Below, one piece after another: positions 15,762 to 22,561 of a stretch of 22,561 bases of DNA; positions within the stretch are counted from its first letter, which is position 1; each line of letters starts with the position of its first letter. This DNA is from JANLQX01 sp031418775 (GTDB taxonomy: Bacteria; Actinomycetota; Acidimicrobiia; Acidimicrobiales; JANYDT01), in assembly GCA_031418775.1 (NCBI GenBank), contig JANOJN010000014.1, positions 1 through 22,561 on the forward strand, given 5' to 3'. The notes beneath the pieces were generated by a model. The model had not been told where the DNA came from and did no database searches. It saw nothing but the letters and a program-made list of their open reading frames with translations. The translations under genes and the position numbers were made by a program.

Positions 15762-16285
15762 TGCGATCTCCTGGTTTCTCCTGCACTCGTTGCTGCATCA
15801 TCCTGGGCACGCATCCGAGCGGCTTCTTCCGGCGAGGTGCTCCACGTGCCCCAGTCGGAGGCGTCGCCGTCGACGCCTTCCTCCTCCGCCTCGTCGTCTT
15901 CGTCGTCGGTCTCGTCGAGGACTTCATCGGCCGGCTTGTTCTCGGGCTCCCAGCCGCCGAGGAAGCCCAGCCGACCGAGGTGTTCGACCGTGTACGCCGC
16001 TTCGATCCGAGCGGCTTCAGCCAGGGCTTCGGCGGCGAGATCATCGCCGCAGGGACGGCTCACCCGATTCCACTGGGCGATGTCCTCCTGTGCGGTATAG
16101 ATCTTCGCCTTGCGCTTGGCCCGATCGATGGCGCGCTGGAACTTGCCGGGCAGGATCACCTGCTGGCGGTCACGCCCCTTCTGGGCATTGACCTGCGCCG
16201 GGATGTCGCGCCACGAGATCACGATGACCTGTGCGGTCTCGGTGCCACGGCCCCGTCGACGCGGCGACGGATCCGGCTCGGTCAC
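15758..16285 (-). CDS. PF13769-type 'virulence factor' protein with acidic tail
   Basis: A 175-residue protein. Residues 17-105 match, from memory of the family, the small domain named 'virulence factor' in Pfam: VIVISWRDIPAQV, KGR, LPGKFQRAIDRA, then CGDDLAAEALAEAARIEAAY. The name is historical and says nothing about its job; similar genes occur beside corrinoid methyltransferase genes in alphaproteobacteria, so a role in this pathway is likely. The C-terminus carries a strongly acidic run (DETDDEDDEAEEEG) and a final basic patch. GTG 16285 is chosen because GAGGT lies eight bases before it. It sits between the corrinoid protein (9-bp gap) and the methyl-THF methyltransferase (ATGA overlap). 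Biochemical function unknown. Confidence 0.75.
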   Translation of the reverse strand: MTEPDPSPRRRGRGTETAQVIVISWRDIPAQVNAQKGRDRQQVILPGKFQRAIDRAKRKAKIYTAQEDIAQWNRVSRPCGDDLAAEALAEAARIEAAYTVEHLGRLGFLGGWEPENKPADEVLDETDDEDDEAEEEGVDGDASDWGTWSTSPEEAARMRAQDDAATSAGETRRSQ

Positions 16286-16294
16286 GGCAGGACC

Positions 16295-16990
16295 TCAGGC
16301 CGCGGCGCGGCGCTTGGCCACGAGGGCCTTGGCCATCTCCGCCGCCACGGCAGCATCGCGGCAGTAGGCATCGGCACCGACAGCAGCACCGAACTCCTCG
16401 TTCAACGGAGCGCCGCCGACAAGCACGATGTAGTCGCTACGCATGCCGCGCTCGATCATGGTGTCGATGACGACCTTCATGTAGGGCATCGTGGTGGTGA
16501 GCAGCGCCGACATGCCCAAGATGTCGGGCTGGTGCTCGGCGCACGCGTTGAGGTATTTGTCGACATCGGTGTTGATGCCGAGGTCGACGACTTCGAACCC
16601 GGCACCTTCGAGCATCATGGCCACAAGGTTCTTGCCGATGTCGTGGATGTCACCCTTCACCGTGCCGATCACGACCTTGCCGATCGGCTCGTCGCCGTTG
16701 GCGGCGAGAATCGGCCGGAGGATCTCCATGCCGGCCTTCATGGCGTTGGCCGAGAGCAGCACTTCGGGAACGAACAGGATGCCGTCTCGGAAGTCGATGC
16801 CGACGATCCGCATGCCTTCGACCAGGGCCTCGTCAAGGAGTTTCTGGGCGGACCAGCCCCGGCCGAGCAGCAGATTGGTGCCTTCGGCAATCTCATCGGC
16901 CATGCCGTCGTAGAGGTCGTCGTGCATCTGGGCGACGAGGTCCTCGTCGTTCAGGGCACTCAGGTCGAGATCGTCGTCGGCGTCACTCAC
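16295..16990 (-). CDS. Corrinoid (B12-binding) methyl-carrier protein
   Basis: A 231-residue MtaC/MttC-type carrier that holds the methyl group on cobalt between the two methyltransferases. Residues about 14-95 form the helical cap domain (MHDDLYDGMADEIAEG, FVPEVLLSANAM) and 100-225 the Rossmann B12 domain, with the cobalt-ligand motif GDIHDIGKN (His116), SALLTTT and VGGAPLNEEFG. GTG 16990 is taken as start because GGAG lies eight bases upstream and the family begins here; the frame continues 25 codons further up through the palindrome region but that part reads as non-protein. It is the first gene of the corrinoid operon. Confidence 0.93.
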   Translation of the reverse strand: MSDADDDLDLSALNDEDLVAQMHDDLYDGMADEIAEGTNLLLGRGWSAQKLLDEALVEGMRIVGIDFRDGILFVPEVLLSANAMKAGMEILRPILAANGDEPIGKVVIGTVKGDIHDIGKNLVAMMLEGAGFEVVDLGINTDVDKYLNACAEHQPDILGMSALLTTTMPYMKVVIDTMIERGMRSDYIVLVGGAPLNEEFGAAVGADAYCRDAAVAAEMAKALVAKRRAAA

Positions 16991-17037
16991 GGGGTCGTCT
17001 CCGGGGGTTCTACAAGAAGGGGAAGGTGATCCGCATC

Positions 17038-17052
17038 GTGGAACAGTTCCAC
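17038..17052. promoter_or_regulatory. Perfect 15-bp palindrome upstream of the corrinoid operon
   Basis: GTGGAACAGTTCCAC is a perfect 7+1+7 palindrome about 48 bp before the corrinoid gene start. A possible -10 box (TACGAT on the minus strand, 17069-17064) lies just upstream, so a bound protein would sit near the transcription start and repress. The TGGAA/TTCCA half-sites resemble those known for IclR-family regulators, and an IclR gene is in the same locus. A second inverted repeat GTACG/CGTAC (17054-17058, 17066-17070) adjoins it. The assignment to IclR is inference. Confidence 0.55.
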
Positions 17053-17122
17053 TGTACGGAACCATCGTACCAACCAGCGGCCCTCCACGCTAGACGCTGG
17101 TCACGGGCTCTCCGGGGCAGCC

Positions 17123-18769
17123 TCAGCCCGAAAACGGATGCCTATAGAACGGCAGCGGCTCGGGAGCGAGCGGGGTGTTGCCCAGGATGAGGTCAGCCGA
17201 CTTCTCCGCGAGCATCATCACCGGGGCGTAGATGTTGCCGTTCGTCACGTACCGCATCGACGAGGCGTCGACGACCCGGATGCCCTCGAGCCCGTGCACC
17301 CGCATGGAGCCCGGGTCGAGCACGCTCATGGCGTCCTGCCCGAGTCGGGCGGTGCACGACGGGTGCAGGGCGGTCTCGGCGTCGTGGGCGACCCAGGCCA
17401 GGATCTCCTCGTCGGTCTCGACGCTCGGGCCGGGCGAGGTCTCCCCTCCGTTGAACGCCGCCATCGCCGGCTGCGTCAGGATCCGCCGCGCCATGCGGAT
17501 CGCCTCGACCCACTCGCGGCGATCCTGTTCGGTGGAGAGGTAGTTGAACCGCAGTTCGGGCTTCACGGAAACGTCGGGAGAGGTGATGCGAACGCTGCCC
17601 ATGGAGTCGGAGTACATCGGGCCGACGTGCACCTGATACCCGTCGCCGCCTGCCGGGGCGGTGCCGTCGTAGCGCACGGCGATGGGCAGGAAATGGAACA
17701 TCAAGTTCGGATACGCGACCTCGTCATTGGAGCGGGCGAAGCCCCCACCTTCGAAATGGTTCGTGGCCCCCGGCCCTCGCCGGAACAGCCACTGCAGCCC
17801 GATGAAGGGCCTCCGCCACAACTGCAGGTTCCGCTGCATCGACACCGGTTGCGTGCACGAGTACTGCACGTAGACCTCGAGGTGGTCCTGCATGTTCTCG
17901 CCCACACCGGCCAGATCGTGGAGCACGGGGACACCTGCGGCCTCGAGGACCTTCGCCGGACCGACCCCGGAGACCTGCAACAGCTGAGGAGAGTTGAACG
18001 CCCCACCGCAGAGGATGACCTCTGCGCCTCGCGCAGTGTGCAAGGAGCCACGACCATGGCGGTACTCGACACCGACGGCACGTTTGCCGTCGAAGAGGAT
18101 CCGCTGCGCAGTCGCACGGGTGATCAGCGTGAGGTTCTTCCGGCCGAGCACCGGGTGAAGGTAGGCCCGGGCGGCGGAGAGACGCCGCCCCCGGCGGATG
18201 TTACGGTCGAACCGCGCGAACCCCTCCTGCCGGTAGCCGTTCACGTCCGTCGTCGACGGGAACCCCGCCTGCCGCGAGGCCTCGAAGAACGCATCGAACA
18301 ACGGGTTCGTGGCGGGACCGCGTTCCAATTCCAAGGGTCCGTTCGTGCCGTGCCACTCGTCGGGTGCCGCCAGGCAGTTCTCCATCTTCTTGAAGTAGGG
18401 AAGGCAGTGCGCATACGACCACGACTCCATGCCCGGGTCGGCCGCCCAGCGTTCGAAGTCGAGCGGATTGCCGCGCTGGAAGATCATGCCGTTGATCGAG
18501 CTCGATCCACCGAGCACCTTGCCGCGGGCGTGGTACACCTTGCGGCCGTTCATGAACGGCTCGGGCTCGGATTCGTACTTCCAGTCGTAGAACCGGCTCC
18601 CGATCGGGAACGCGAACGCCGCCGGCATGTGGATGAACACGTCCCACCGGTAGTCGGGACGCCCAGCTTCGAGGACGAGAACCCGGTTGGTTGGGTCAGC
18701 ACTCAGACGATTCGCGAGCGCGCAGCCGGCCGAGCCCCCACCGACGATGATGAAGTCATACGTGGACAT
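17123..18769 (-). CDS. betA: Choline dehydrogenase-like GMC oxidoreductase
   Basis: A 548-residue FAD enzyme of the GMC family, closest in features to choline dehydrogenase, which oxidises choline to betaine aldehyde and often on to betaine. It has the FAD motif VGGGSAGCALANRL (about 9-22), GMC signature 1 (GKVLGGSSSINGM), signature 2 (GAFNSPQLLQVSGVGP), the BetA-like segment YSCTQPVSMQ, the active-site His in ETALHPSCTARLG and the late Asn in TNGNIYAPVMMLAEK. Full length, with ATG 18769 and GGAAAG 12 bases upstream. It lies 33 bp after the lipoprotein esterase gene. No betaine aldehyde dehydrogenase gene accompanies it. Other alcohol substrates remain possible. Confidence 0.85.
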   Translation of the reverse strand: MSTYDFIIVGGGSAGCALANRLSADPTNRVLVLEAGRPDYRWDVFIHMPAAFAFPIGSRFYDWKYESEPEPFMNGRKVYHARGKVLGGSSSINGMIFQRGNPLDFERWAADPGMESWSYAHCLPYFKKMENCLAAPDEWHGTNGPLELERGPATNPLFDAFFEASRQAGFPSTTDVNGYRQEGFARFDRNIRRGRRLSAARAYLHPVLGRKNLTLITRATAQRILFDGKRAVGVEYRHGRGSLHTARGAEVILCGGAFNSPQLLQVSGVGPAKVLEAAGVPVLHDLAGVGENMQDHLEVYVQYSCTQPVSMQRNLQLWRRPFIGLQWLFRRGPGATNHFEGGGFARSNDEVAYPNLMFHFLPIAVRYDGTAPAGGDGYQVHVGPMYSDSMGSVRITSPDVSVKPELRFNYLSTEQDRREWVEAIRMARRILTQPAMAAFNGGETSPGPSVETDEEILAWVAHDAETALHPSCTARLGQDAMSVLDPGSMRVHGLEGIRVVDASSMRYVTNGNIYAPVMMLAEKSADLILGNTPLAPEPLPFYRHPFSG

Positions 18770-18802
18770 ATCAGTTATTTCTTTCCATCATCGGTACATC
18801 TC

Positions 18803-19873
18803 TCACGGCTTCGGGTGGGCAAGGAGGAAGTCCATGATCCTCGACGCGAACTCGGTCGTGAGCGCGGGTTGATGCGAACCGCCATCGATCGTCCACAGTG
18901 CAACGGCGCCGCCGGCAGGGCAGCCGGCGAATGCGGTGACGCTCGAGTCCTTGCCGGCAAGGTACTCGTCGAGGTCGAGCGACTTCGATGCCGCACCGGC
19001 TTCGGGCGCAGTGTCGCATCCGTTGTAGGCCGCCCATGTGGTGACCGAGGTCAGCGCCGCCGGATACAGATCGCCGACGATCGAGCCCCCGGTGAAGCTG
19101 ATCACGACATCGCTCGTCCCATGCAGCTGCAGGACACTCACCGGTTGCGATGGCGTGCAGGCGGAAACATCGGCAAACGTCGCACCGGCGACACTCACGA
19201 TCGCGGCGATCCGATCAGCGTGCTCGCAGGCCATCCGATACGACATGAACCCACCGTTCGAGTGGCCGGCGAAGAACACCCGCTTCGGGTCGACAGAGAA
19301 CGTCTCCTCGACGCGGTCGATCAGGGCGGTGAGAAACGCCGAGTCATCCGACTCGGTCGCGGTGAGCTGGCAGCACGCATCGGTGGCATTCCAGAACTGT
19401 TTCCCCGAGCTGTCCTCGGTGCCGTCGGGATGCACCGTCAGGAACCCGCGCCCGCGAGCCTCGGCCTCGAGCTTGAAGTACTCCTTCGCTCCGGCTCCGT
19501 TCCCGCCGTACCCGTGAAGCACCACGACCAACGGAACGGGCTTCGATCCGTCGTACCCCTCGGGCACGTTGATCTCGAACCGGCGGTCCCCGATCGCCTC
19601 GCTCTCGACGCGGGATCCCGTCGGCGCCGCCTCGGTCAACGCGGCATCGGTGCTGGCAGCGTCGGTTGCAACTGCATCCGTCACTGCGGCATTCGTCGTT
19701 TTCGCAGTGTCGCCAGCGAGCGTAACTGGGGACTCCGCCGTCGCGGAGCCCCCGTCGCCCGACGACCCGCACCCACTTGCGATCAACACCGTCATCGCAA
19801 TGACCGCGGCCGACAGCGCCGCCCGGGAACGCCGCCGGGGAACGACGCGGTCGAGCCTGCGCACCGCCCTCAT
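18803..19873 (-). CDS. Lipoprotein esterase of the PHB-depolymerase/LpqC type
   Basis: A 356-residue surface lipoprotein with an alpha/beta hydrolase domain. The signal ends in LIASGC with lipidated Cys35, followed by a low-complexity Ala/Thr/Asp linker (about 45-85). The enzyme part has the oxyanion motif VVLHGYGGNG (117-126), nucleophile GHSNGG with Ser205, an acid candidate in GTSDVVISF and His in DGGSHQP near the end. This fold covers PHB depolymerases, feruloyl and acetylxylan esterases. ATG 19873 overlaps the iclR stop as ATGA, so it is coupled to the regulator, and it directly precedes the choline dehydrogenase-like gene. Hydrolysis of a choline ester outside the cell is an attractive but untested guess. 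Confidence 0.85.
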   Translation of the reverse strand: MRAVRRLDRVVPRRRSRAALSAAVIAMTVLIASGCGSSGDGGSATAESPVTLAGDTAKTTNAAVTDAVATDAASTDAALTEAAPTGSRVESEAIGDRRFEINVPEGYDGSKPVPLVVVLHGYGGNGAGAKEYFKLEAEARGRGFLTVHPDGTEDSSGKQFWNATDACCQLTATESDDSAFLTALIDRVEETFSVDPKRVFFAGHSNGGFMSYRMACEHADRIAAIVSVAGATFADVSACTPSQPVSVLQLHGTSDVVISFTGGSIVGDLYPAALTSVTTWAAYNGCDTAPEAGAASKSLDLDEYLAGKDSSVTAFAGCPAGGAVALWTIDGGSHQPALTTEFASRIMDFLLAHPKP

Positions 19874-20610
19874 GACAGCGCCGCCGAGATGCGTTCTGCT
19901 GCGCTTCGGACCTTCGCCGTGATCGACGCAGTCTTCGCCCCCGGGAAACGAAACGACGGACCGTGCACGTGAATCGCTCCGATGACTCGGCCACTGGTAT
20001 CGCGCAAAGGTGCGGCAACCGAACTCAAACCATCGATCAGCTCGTCGATAACCCATGCGGCGCCATCCGCCCGGACCGCGTCGAGTCGGCCACGCAGTGC
20101 CACCGGATCCGTCATGGTTCGCTCGGTTTGGCGAACGAGCGGAACGGCGAGATAACGGTCGATTGTCGCCACGCTCGACTCGGCGAGCAGCACGAGACCG
20201 GAGGAGACCAGGTGTGCCTTCACCCGTTCACCGGTCCAATCACGAACTTGAATTTCGCTCTGCGCGCTTACCTGATCGAGATACAGCACCTCGCTCCCGT
20301 CGAGCACCGAGAGCCCGGCCGCTTCGCCGACGGCGTTCACGAGCTCTACCAGGTGAGGTCGGGCGACGTCGACCAGACGCCGGGTCGGCTGGGCGGTGCC
20401 GGCGAGCGTCTGAAGGTAGGCCCCCAACCGGTAACCGCTACCCGGCGCGCTCTGCTCCACCACGCCGAGGTCGACGAGGGTCACAAGCAACCGGGAGACC
20501 GTGCTCTTCGGAAGACCGACCCGCTCGGCGATGTCAGAGACGCCAGCGGGTCCGGCGGCGAGGCAGGAGATGACGGCAAATGCCCGTTCGACCGACTGGA
20601 CGGCAGTCAT
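19870..20610 (-). CDS. IclR-family transcriptional regulator
   Basis: A 246-residue IclR protein: N-terminal winged helix (SVERAFAVISCLAAGPAG, then SDIAERVGLPKSTVSRLL as helix-turn-helix, about 24-42) and a C-terminal effector domain (HLVELVNAVGEAAGLSVLDG to the end) with IGAIHVHGPSFRF. Such proteins bind palindromes as dimers or tetramers and respond to small catabolic substrates. ATG 20610 is the family start. Two short frames copied from this gene's own 5' end precede it, each ending on the next ATG. It lies between the betaine-binding protein and the esterase/choline dehydrogenase genes, so it likely regulates this locus and itself. Confidence 0.92.
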   Translation of the reverse strand: MTAVQSVERAFAVISCLAAGPAGVSDIAERVGLPKSTVSRLLVTLVDLGVVEQSAPGSGYRLGAYLQTLAGTAQPTRRLVDVARPHLVELVNAVGEAAGLSVLDGSEVLYLDQVSAQSEIQVRDWTGERVKAHLVSSGLVLLAESSVATIDRYLAVPLVRQTERTMTDPVALRGRLDAVRADGAAWVIDELIDGLSSVAAPLRDTSGRVIGAIHVHGPSFRFPGAKTASITAKVRSAAERISAALS

Positions 20611-20663
20611 ACAACTACCACTGACAAGAACAGAGCACGCTCAACGGACTGGACGGCAGTCAT
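20607..20663 (-). CDS. Leader ORF 2 (18 aa) coupled to iclR
   Basis: ATG 20663 starts MTAVQSVERALFLSVVVV and ends at TGA 20609-20607, which overlaps the iclR ATG (20610-20608) as ATGA. The first nine residues are the same as those of the IclR protein. It is generated by the 53-bp repeat; whether it is translated is unknown. Confidence 0.35.
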   Translation of the reverse strand: MTAVQSVERALFLSVVVV

Positions 20664-20716
20664 CCGACCACCACCGACAACAGCAGAGCACGCTCGACCG
20701 GCTGGACCGCGGTCAT
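20660..20716 (-). CDS. Leader ORF 1 (18 aa)
   Basis: ATG 20716 starts MTAVQPVERALLLSVVVG and ends at TGA 20662-20660, overlapping the ATG of leader ORF 2 as ATGA. It begins 22 bases after the stop of the betaine-binding protein gene. It has the same length as leader ORF 2 and keeps its frame despite several base differences. Translation is unproven. Confidence 0.35.
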   Translation of the reverse strand: MTAVQPVERALLLSVVVG

Positions 20717-20738
20717 ACGACAACCGCGCCCGGAACCA

Positions 20739-21737
20739 TCAGGCCAGCCACGCCTTCCACGTCGCTTCGTTCGCGCTGATCCACTCGGCGGCGACGTCGG
20801 CAACAGGCTTCTTGTCGATCTCGACGGTCGGGAGCATGCCGAGCTGATCGTCGGTGGAGAGGGAGAACTTCTTCAGGAACGCGGCGACGGCGGCGTCCTT
20901 GGTCTCGAGCTTGGCCGAGATGGCCTTGAAGAGGACGTCTTCCGGATAGTCACAGGCGATCTTCGCCGGGTCGGCGTAGCACTCCTTGGAGTACGCCGGC
21001 AGGGCGATGTTCTTCAGGTTGTACTTGGCGACAGCAGCGGTCGGCGTCCACCAGTACATGACGACCGGCTCCTTCGCCGCCACCCGACTGTCGAGCTCGG
21101 CGACGGTTGCCGCCTCGGAGCCGGAGAACTGGACCTGCAGGGGAAGACCGAGGTTCTTCACGATGGTCTCGTCGTACTGCGAGTACGACGGGTCGGTCCC
21201 GAGGAAGCGTCCCTTGTCGCCGGTCTCGGCGGTGGCAAACGCTTTGGCGACAGCCGGATCCTTGAAGCCCTCCCAGGTCTTCAGCTGAGGGAACTTCTCC
21301 TCCACGTAGTCGGGGACGAACCAGCCAATCTTGCCGACCGCACCGAGGGGCCCGGCGTTGACGATCTGCCCGTCATCGATGTACTTCTGCTCCTCGGGAA
21401 CCACGCCCGACGGCCAGATCTCGAGCGTCGCATCGAGGTCCCCGGCGGCGAGGCCGGCGAACTGGAGGTTCTCGTCGATCTTGACGACCTCTACCTTGTT
21501 GCCGAGGTTCGTCTCAATGAGTTGCTTCGCAATCTCGACGTTGATGGCCGACGCTGTCCACGCGTTCTCGACGAGTTTGATCGTCGGCTTGTCGCCACTT
21601 GGGGCCGCCGCGGCCGCGGCACTCTCGCCGGACGCGGCCGCCTCGGTGTCCTTGGAATCAGACGAACAGCCGGCGAAGCCGACGGTGGCGGCGAGCGCGA
21701 GCGCAAGAAGCGTGGCACGGAGATGGGAACGGCGCAT
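20739..21737 (-). CDS. proX: Glycine betaine-type ABC transporter substrate-binding lipoprotein
   Basis: A 332-residue ProX/OpuAC-type binding protein. The signal ends in GFAGC with lipidated Cys24, followed by a Ser/Ala/Glu linker to about residue 48. The mature domain has TIKLVENAWTASAINVEIAKQ cut here as TIKLVENAWT/ASAINVEIAK, LEIWPSG, IGWFVPDYV and MYWWTPTAAVAKYNL, the Trp-rich segments that cage a quaternary ammonium group in this family. ATG 21737 has a near-perfect AGGAGGT seven bases upstream. It is divergent from the ProV-type ATPase and leads the operon that continues into iclR. Choline, carnitine or glycine betaine could each be the ligand. Confidence 0.93.
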   Translation of the reverse strand: MRRSHLRATLLALALAATVGFAGCSSDSKDTEAAASGESAAAAAAPSGDKPTIKLVENAWTASAINVEIAKQLIETNLGNKVEVVKIDENLQFAGLAAGDLDATLEIWPSGVVPEEQKYIDDGQIVNAGPLGAVGKIGWFVPDYVEEKFPQLKTWEGFKDPAVAKAFATAETGDKGRFLGTDPSYSQYDETIVKNLGLPLQVQFSGSEAATVAELDSRVAAKEPVVMYWWTPTAAVAKYNLKNIALPAYSKECYADPAKIACDYPEDVLFKAISAKLETKDAAVAAFLKKFSLSTDDQLGMLPTVEIDKKPVADVAAEWISANEATWKAWLA

Positions 21738-21766
21738 GAGTGAACCTCCTAGGGGAGCCTGAGCAG

Positions 21767-21776
21767 GCCAATTGGC
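21767..21776. promoter_or_regulatory. Palindrome between proX and the divergent ATPase gene
   Basis: GCCAATTGGC is a perfect 10-bp palindrome 30 bp upstream of proX. GTTCCAC, the same half-site as in the 17038-17052 palindrome, lies nearby at 21784-21790 without a clear partner. Either could bind the locus regulator; the evidence is only positional. Confidence 0.35.
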
Positions 21777-21892
21777 AACGAGTGTTCCACAAGATGGCCC
21801 CGGGCGACGAGTACCCGCTGCCCAACGTGCGTGGCGCGAGCACCGGCGCGACCCGCCGACGCGTGCCTAGGATCACGCCCGGAGGTGACTCG

Positions 21893-22561
21893 GTGATCGA
21901 TGTTCGCGCGCTGTGGAAGGTGTTCGGGGCCGACACGGCCACGGCACTCCGTCTTGCCGGGGAGGGTGCCGAGCGCTCGGCCATCCAGACCGCCACGGGG
22001 TGCACCGTCGGAGTGCGCGATGTCAGCTTCGCCGTGGCGAAGGGCGAGACGTTCGTGGTGATGGGGCTTTCCGGGAGCGGCAAGTCGACGCTCATCCGGT
22101 GCCTCTCCGGCCTCCACGACATCACGAGCGGCGACGTCACGATCGACGGCCAGAGCCTGGTTGGCATCTCGGCCGACTCGCTCCGCTCCCTGCGCCGGTC
22201 GAAAATGGCGATGGTCTTCCAGAACTTCGGCCTGTTCCCGCATCGGCGGGTGATCGACAACGTCGCCTACGGTCTCGAGGTCCAGGGCGTCGGCAAGGCC
22301 GAGCGGCGACGACGGGCCGGTGAGGTCGTGGAGCTCGTCGGTCTTTCCGGATGGGCGTCCCACTTCCCCGACCAGCTCTCCGGCGGCATGCAGCAACGCG
22401 TCGGCCTCGCCCGTGCCCTGACCCTCGATCCGGAGATCCTGTTCTTCGACGAGCCGTTCTCGGCGCTCGACCCGCTCATCCGTCGTGACATGCAGGACGA
22501 ACTCCTCCGTCTGCAACGAGAGCTGCGGCGCACGATCGTGTTCATCACCCACGACTTCGCC
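21893..22561 (+). CDS. proV: Glycine betaine/proline-type ABC transporter ATPase, 3' end outside window
   Basis: The frame is open from GTG 21893 to the right edge (223 codons visible). GGAGG sits seven bases before the GTG. It is a ProV/OpuAA-type ATPase: Walker A GLSGSGKST, Q-loop VFQNFGLFPHR, signature LSGGMQQR, Walker B ILFFDEPFSALDP and switch His in ITHDFA. The N-terminus has the extra stretch before the first strand (ATALRLAGEG) typical of betaine-type ATPases. It would power import of the ligand bound by the divergent lipoprotein. The permease (ProW-type) and the C-terminal CBS domains, if any, lie beyond the window. Confidence 0.92.
   Translation, partial: MIDVRALWKVFGADTATALRLAGEGAERSAIQTATGCTVGVRDVSFAVAKGETFVVMGLSGSGKSTLIRCLSGLHDITSGDVTIDGQSLVGISADSLRSLRRSKMAMVFQNFGLFPHRRVIDNVAYGLEVQGVGKAERRRRAGEVVELVGLSGWASHFPDQLSGGMQQRVGLARALTLDPEILFFDEPFSALDPLIRRDMQDELLRLQRELRRTIVFITHDFA

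Larger units (their letters stand above)
20588..20727. repeat. 53-bp tandem repeat covering the iclR start
   Basis: Two full units at 20588-20640 and 20641-20693 and a partial third from 20694 to about 20727 repeat the first codons of iclR and the bases before it. ACTGGACGGCAGTCAT is identical in units one and two; unit three has GCTGGACCGCGGTCAT. ATG codons fall at 20610, 20663 and 20716, exactly 53 bp apart. The repeat fills the whole gap between the betaine-binding protein gene and iclR apart from some 10 bp. Confidence 0.9.

Noticed and set aside
17104..17130. Hairpin CGGGCT/AGCCCG over the stop of the choline dehydrogenase-like gene
   Set aside because: Only six base pairs with a 15-base loop and no U-run; too weak to call a terminator.
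17138..19972. A 944-codon plus-strand open frame
   Set aside because: It is antisense to the GMC enzyme and esterase genes; its Arg/His/Gly/Asp/Val-rich composition is the usual shadow of high-GC coding DNA, and the opposite strand has full family motifs.

Overview
The window is high-GC DNA (about two thirds G+C in most genes by eye) with actinobacterial habits: GTG/TTG starts, ATGA stop/start overlaps, a DUF222/HNH (13E12-type) gene, and an aroB-aroQ-M24 peptidase block. Acidimicrobiia (Ilumatobacter-like) would fit, but that placement is inference. There are no rRNA or tRNA genes, CRISPR arrays or transposases that I can see.

Layout. 1-1229 (+): the end of an unrecognised protein overlapping a secreted proline-rich protein. 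1398-4982 (-): aroB, aroQ, an Xaa-Pro-type M24 peptidase and a Tat-exported intradiol dioxygenase-like protein. 4983-5299: a gene-free divergent region holding a mirrored array of six 10-bp motifs at exact 21-bp spacing. 5300-7715 (+): an alpha/beta hydrolase, a PhnD-like binding protein without signal peptide, and a short-chain dehydrogenase broken by a one-base frameshift. 7637-8703 (-): a lower-GC, cysteine-rich unknown protein. 8844-10241 (+): a DUF222/HNH protein.

10415-21737 (-), with a divergent gene from 21893: a large catabolic locus. In transcription order it has a ProX/OpuAC-type betaine-binding lipoprotein, two tiny overlapping ORFs made by a 53-bp tandem repeat, an IclR regulator, a lipoprotein esterase, a choline dehydrogenase-like GMC enzyme, then, after a 132-bp gap with a perfect 15-bp palindrome, a corrinoid protein, a PF13769 ('virulence factor') protein, a methyl-THF:corrinoid methyltransferase, a 2Fe-2S/ASKHA corrinoid-reactivating protein, a non-pyrrolysine MttB-family methyltransferase and a MetF-like reductase. 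A ProV-type ATPase is divergent at the right edge and incomplete.

Inferred pathway: quaternary amines (choline, glycine betaine) are imported; choline (perhaps freed from esters by the lipoprotein) is oxidised by the GMC enzyme; an N-methyl group is moved by the MttB homologue to the corrinoid protein, then to tetrahydrofolate, and the methyl-THF is oxidised by the MetF homologue. The IclR protein, encoded between transporter and enzymes, is the obvious candidate regulator. Substrate identity is not proven by sequence; no betaine aldehyde dehydrogenase or dimethylglycine/sarcosine demethylation gene is in the window. The points most worth a second look are this locus, the chained leader ORFs before iclR, and the mirrored array upstream of aroB.
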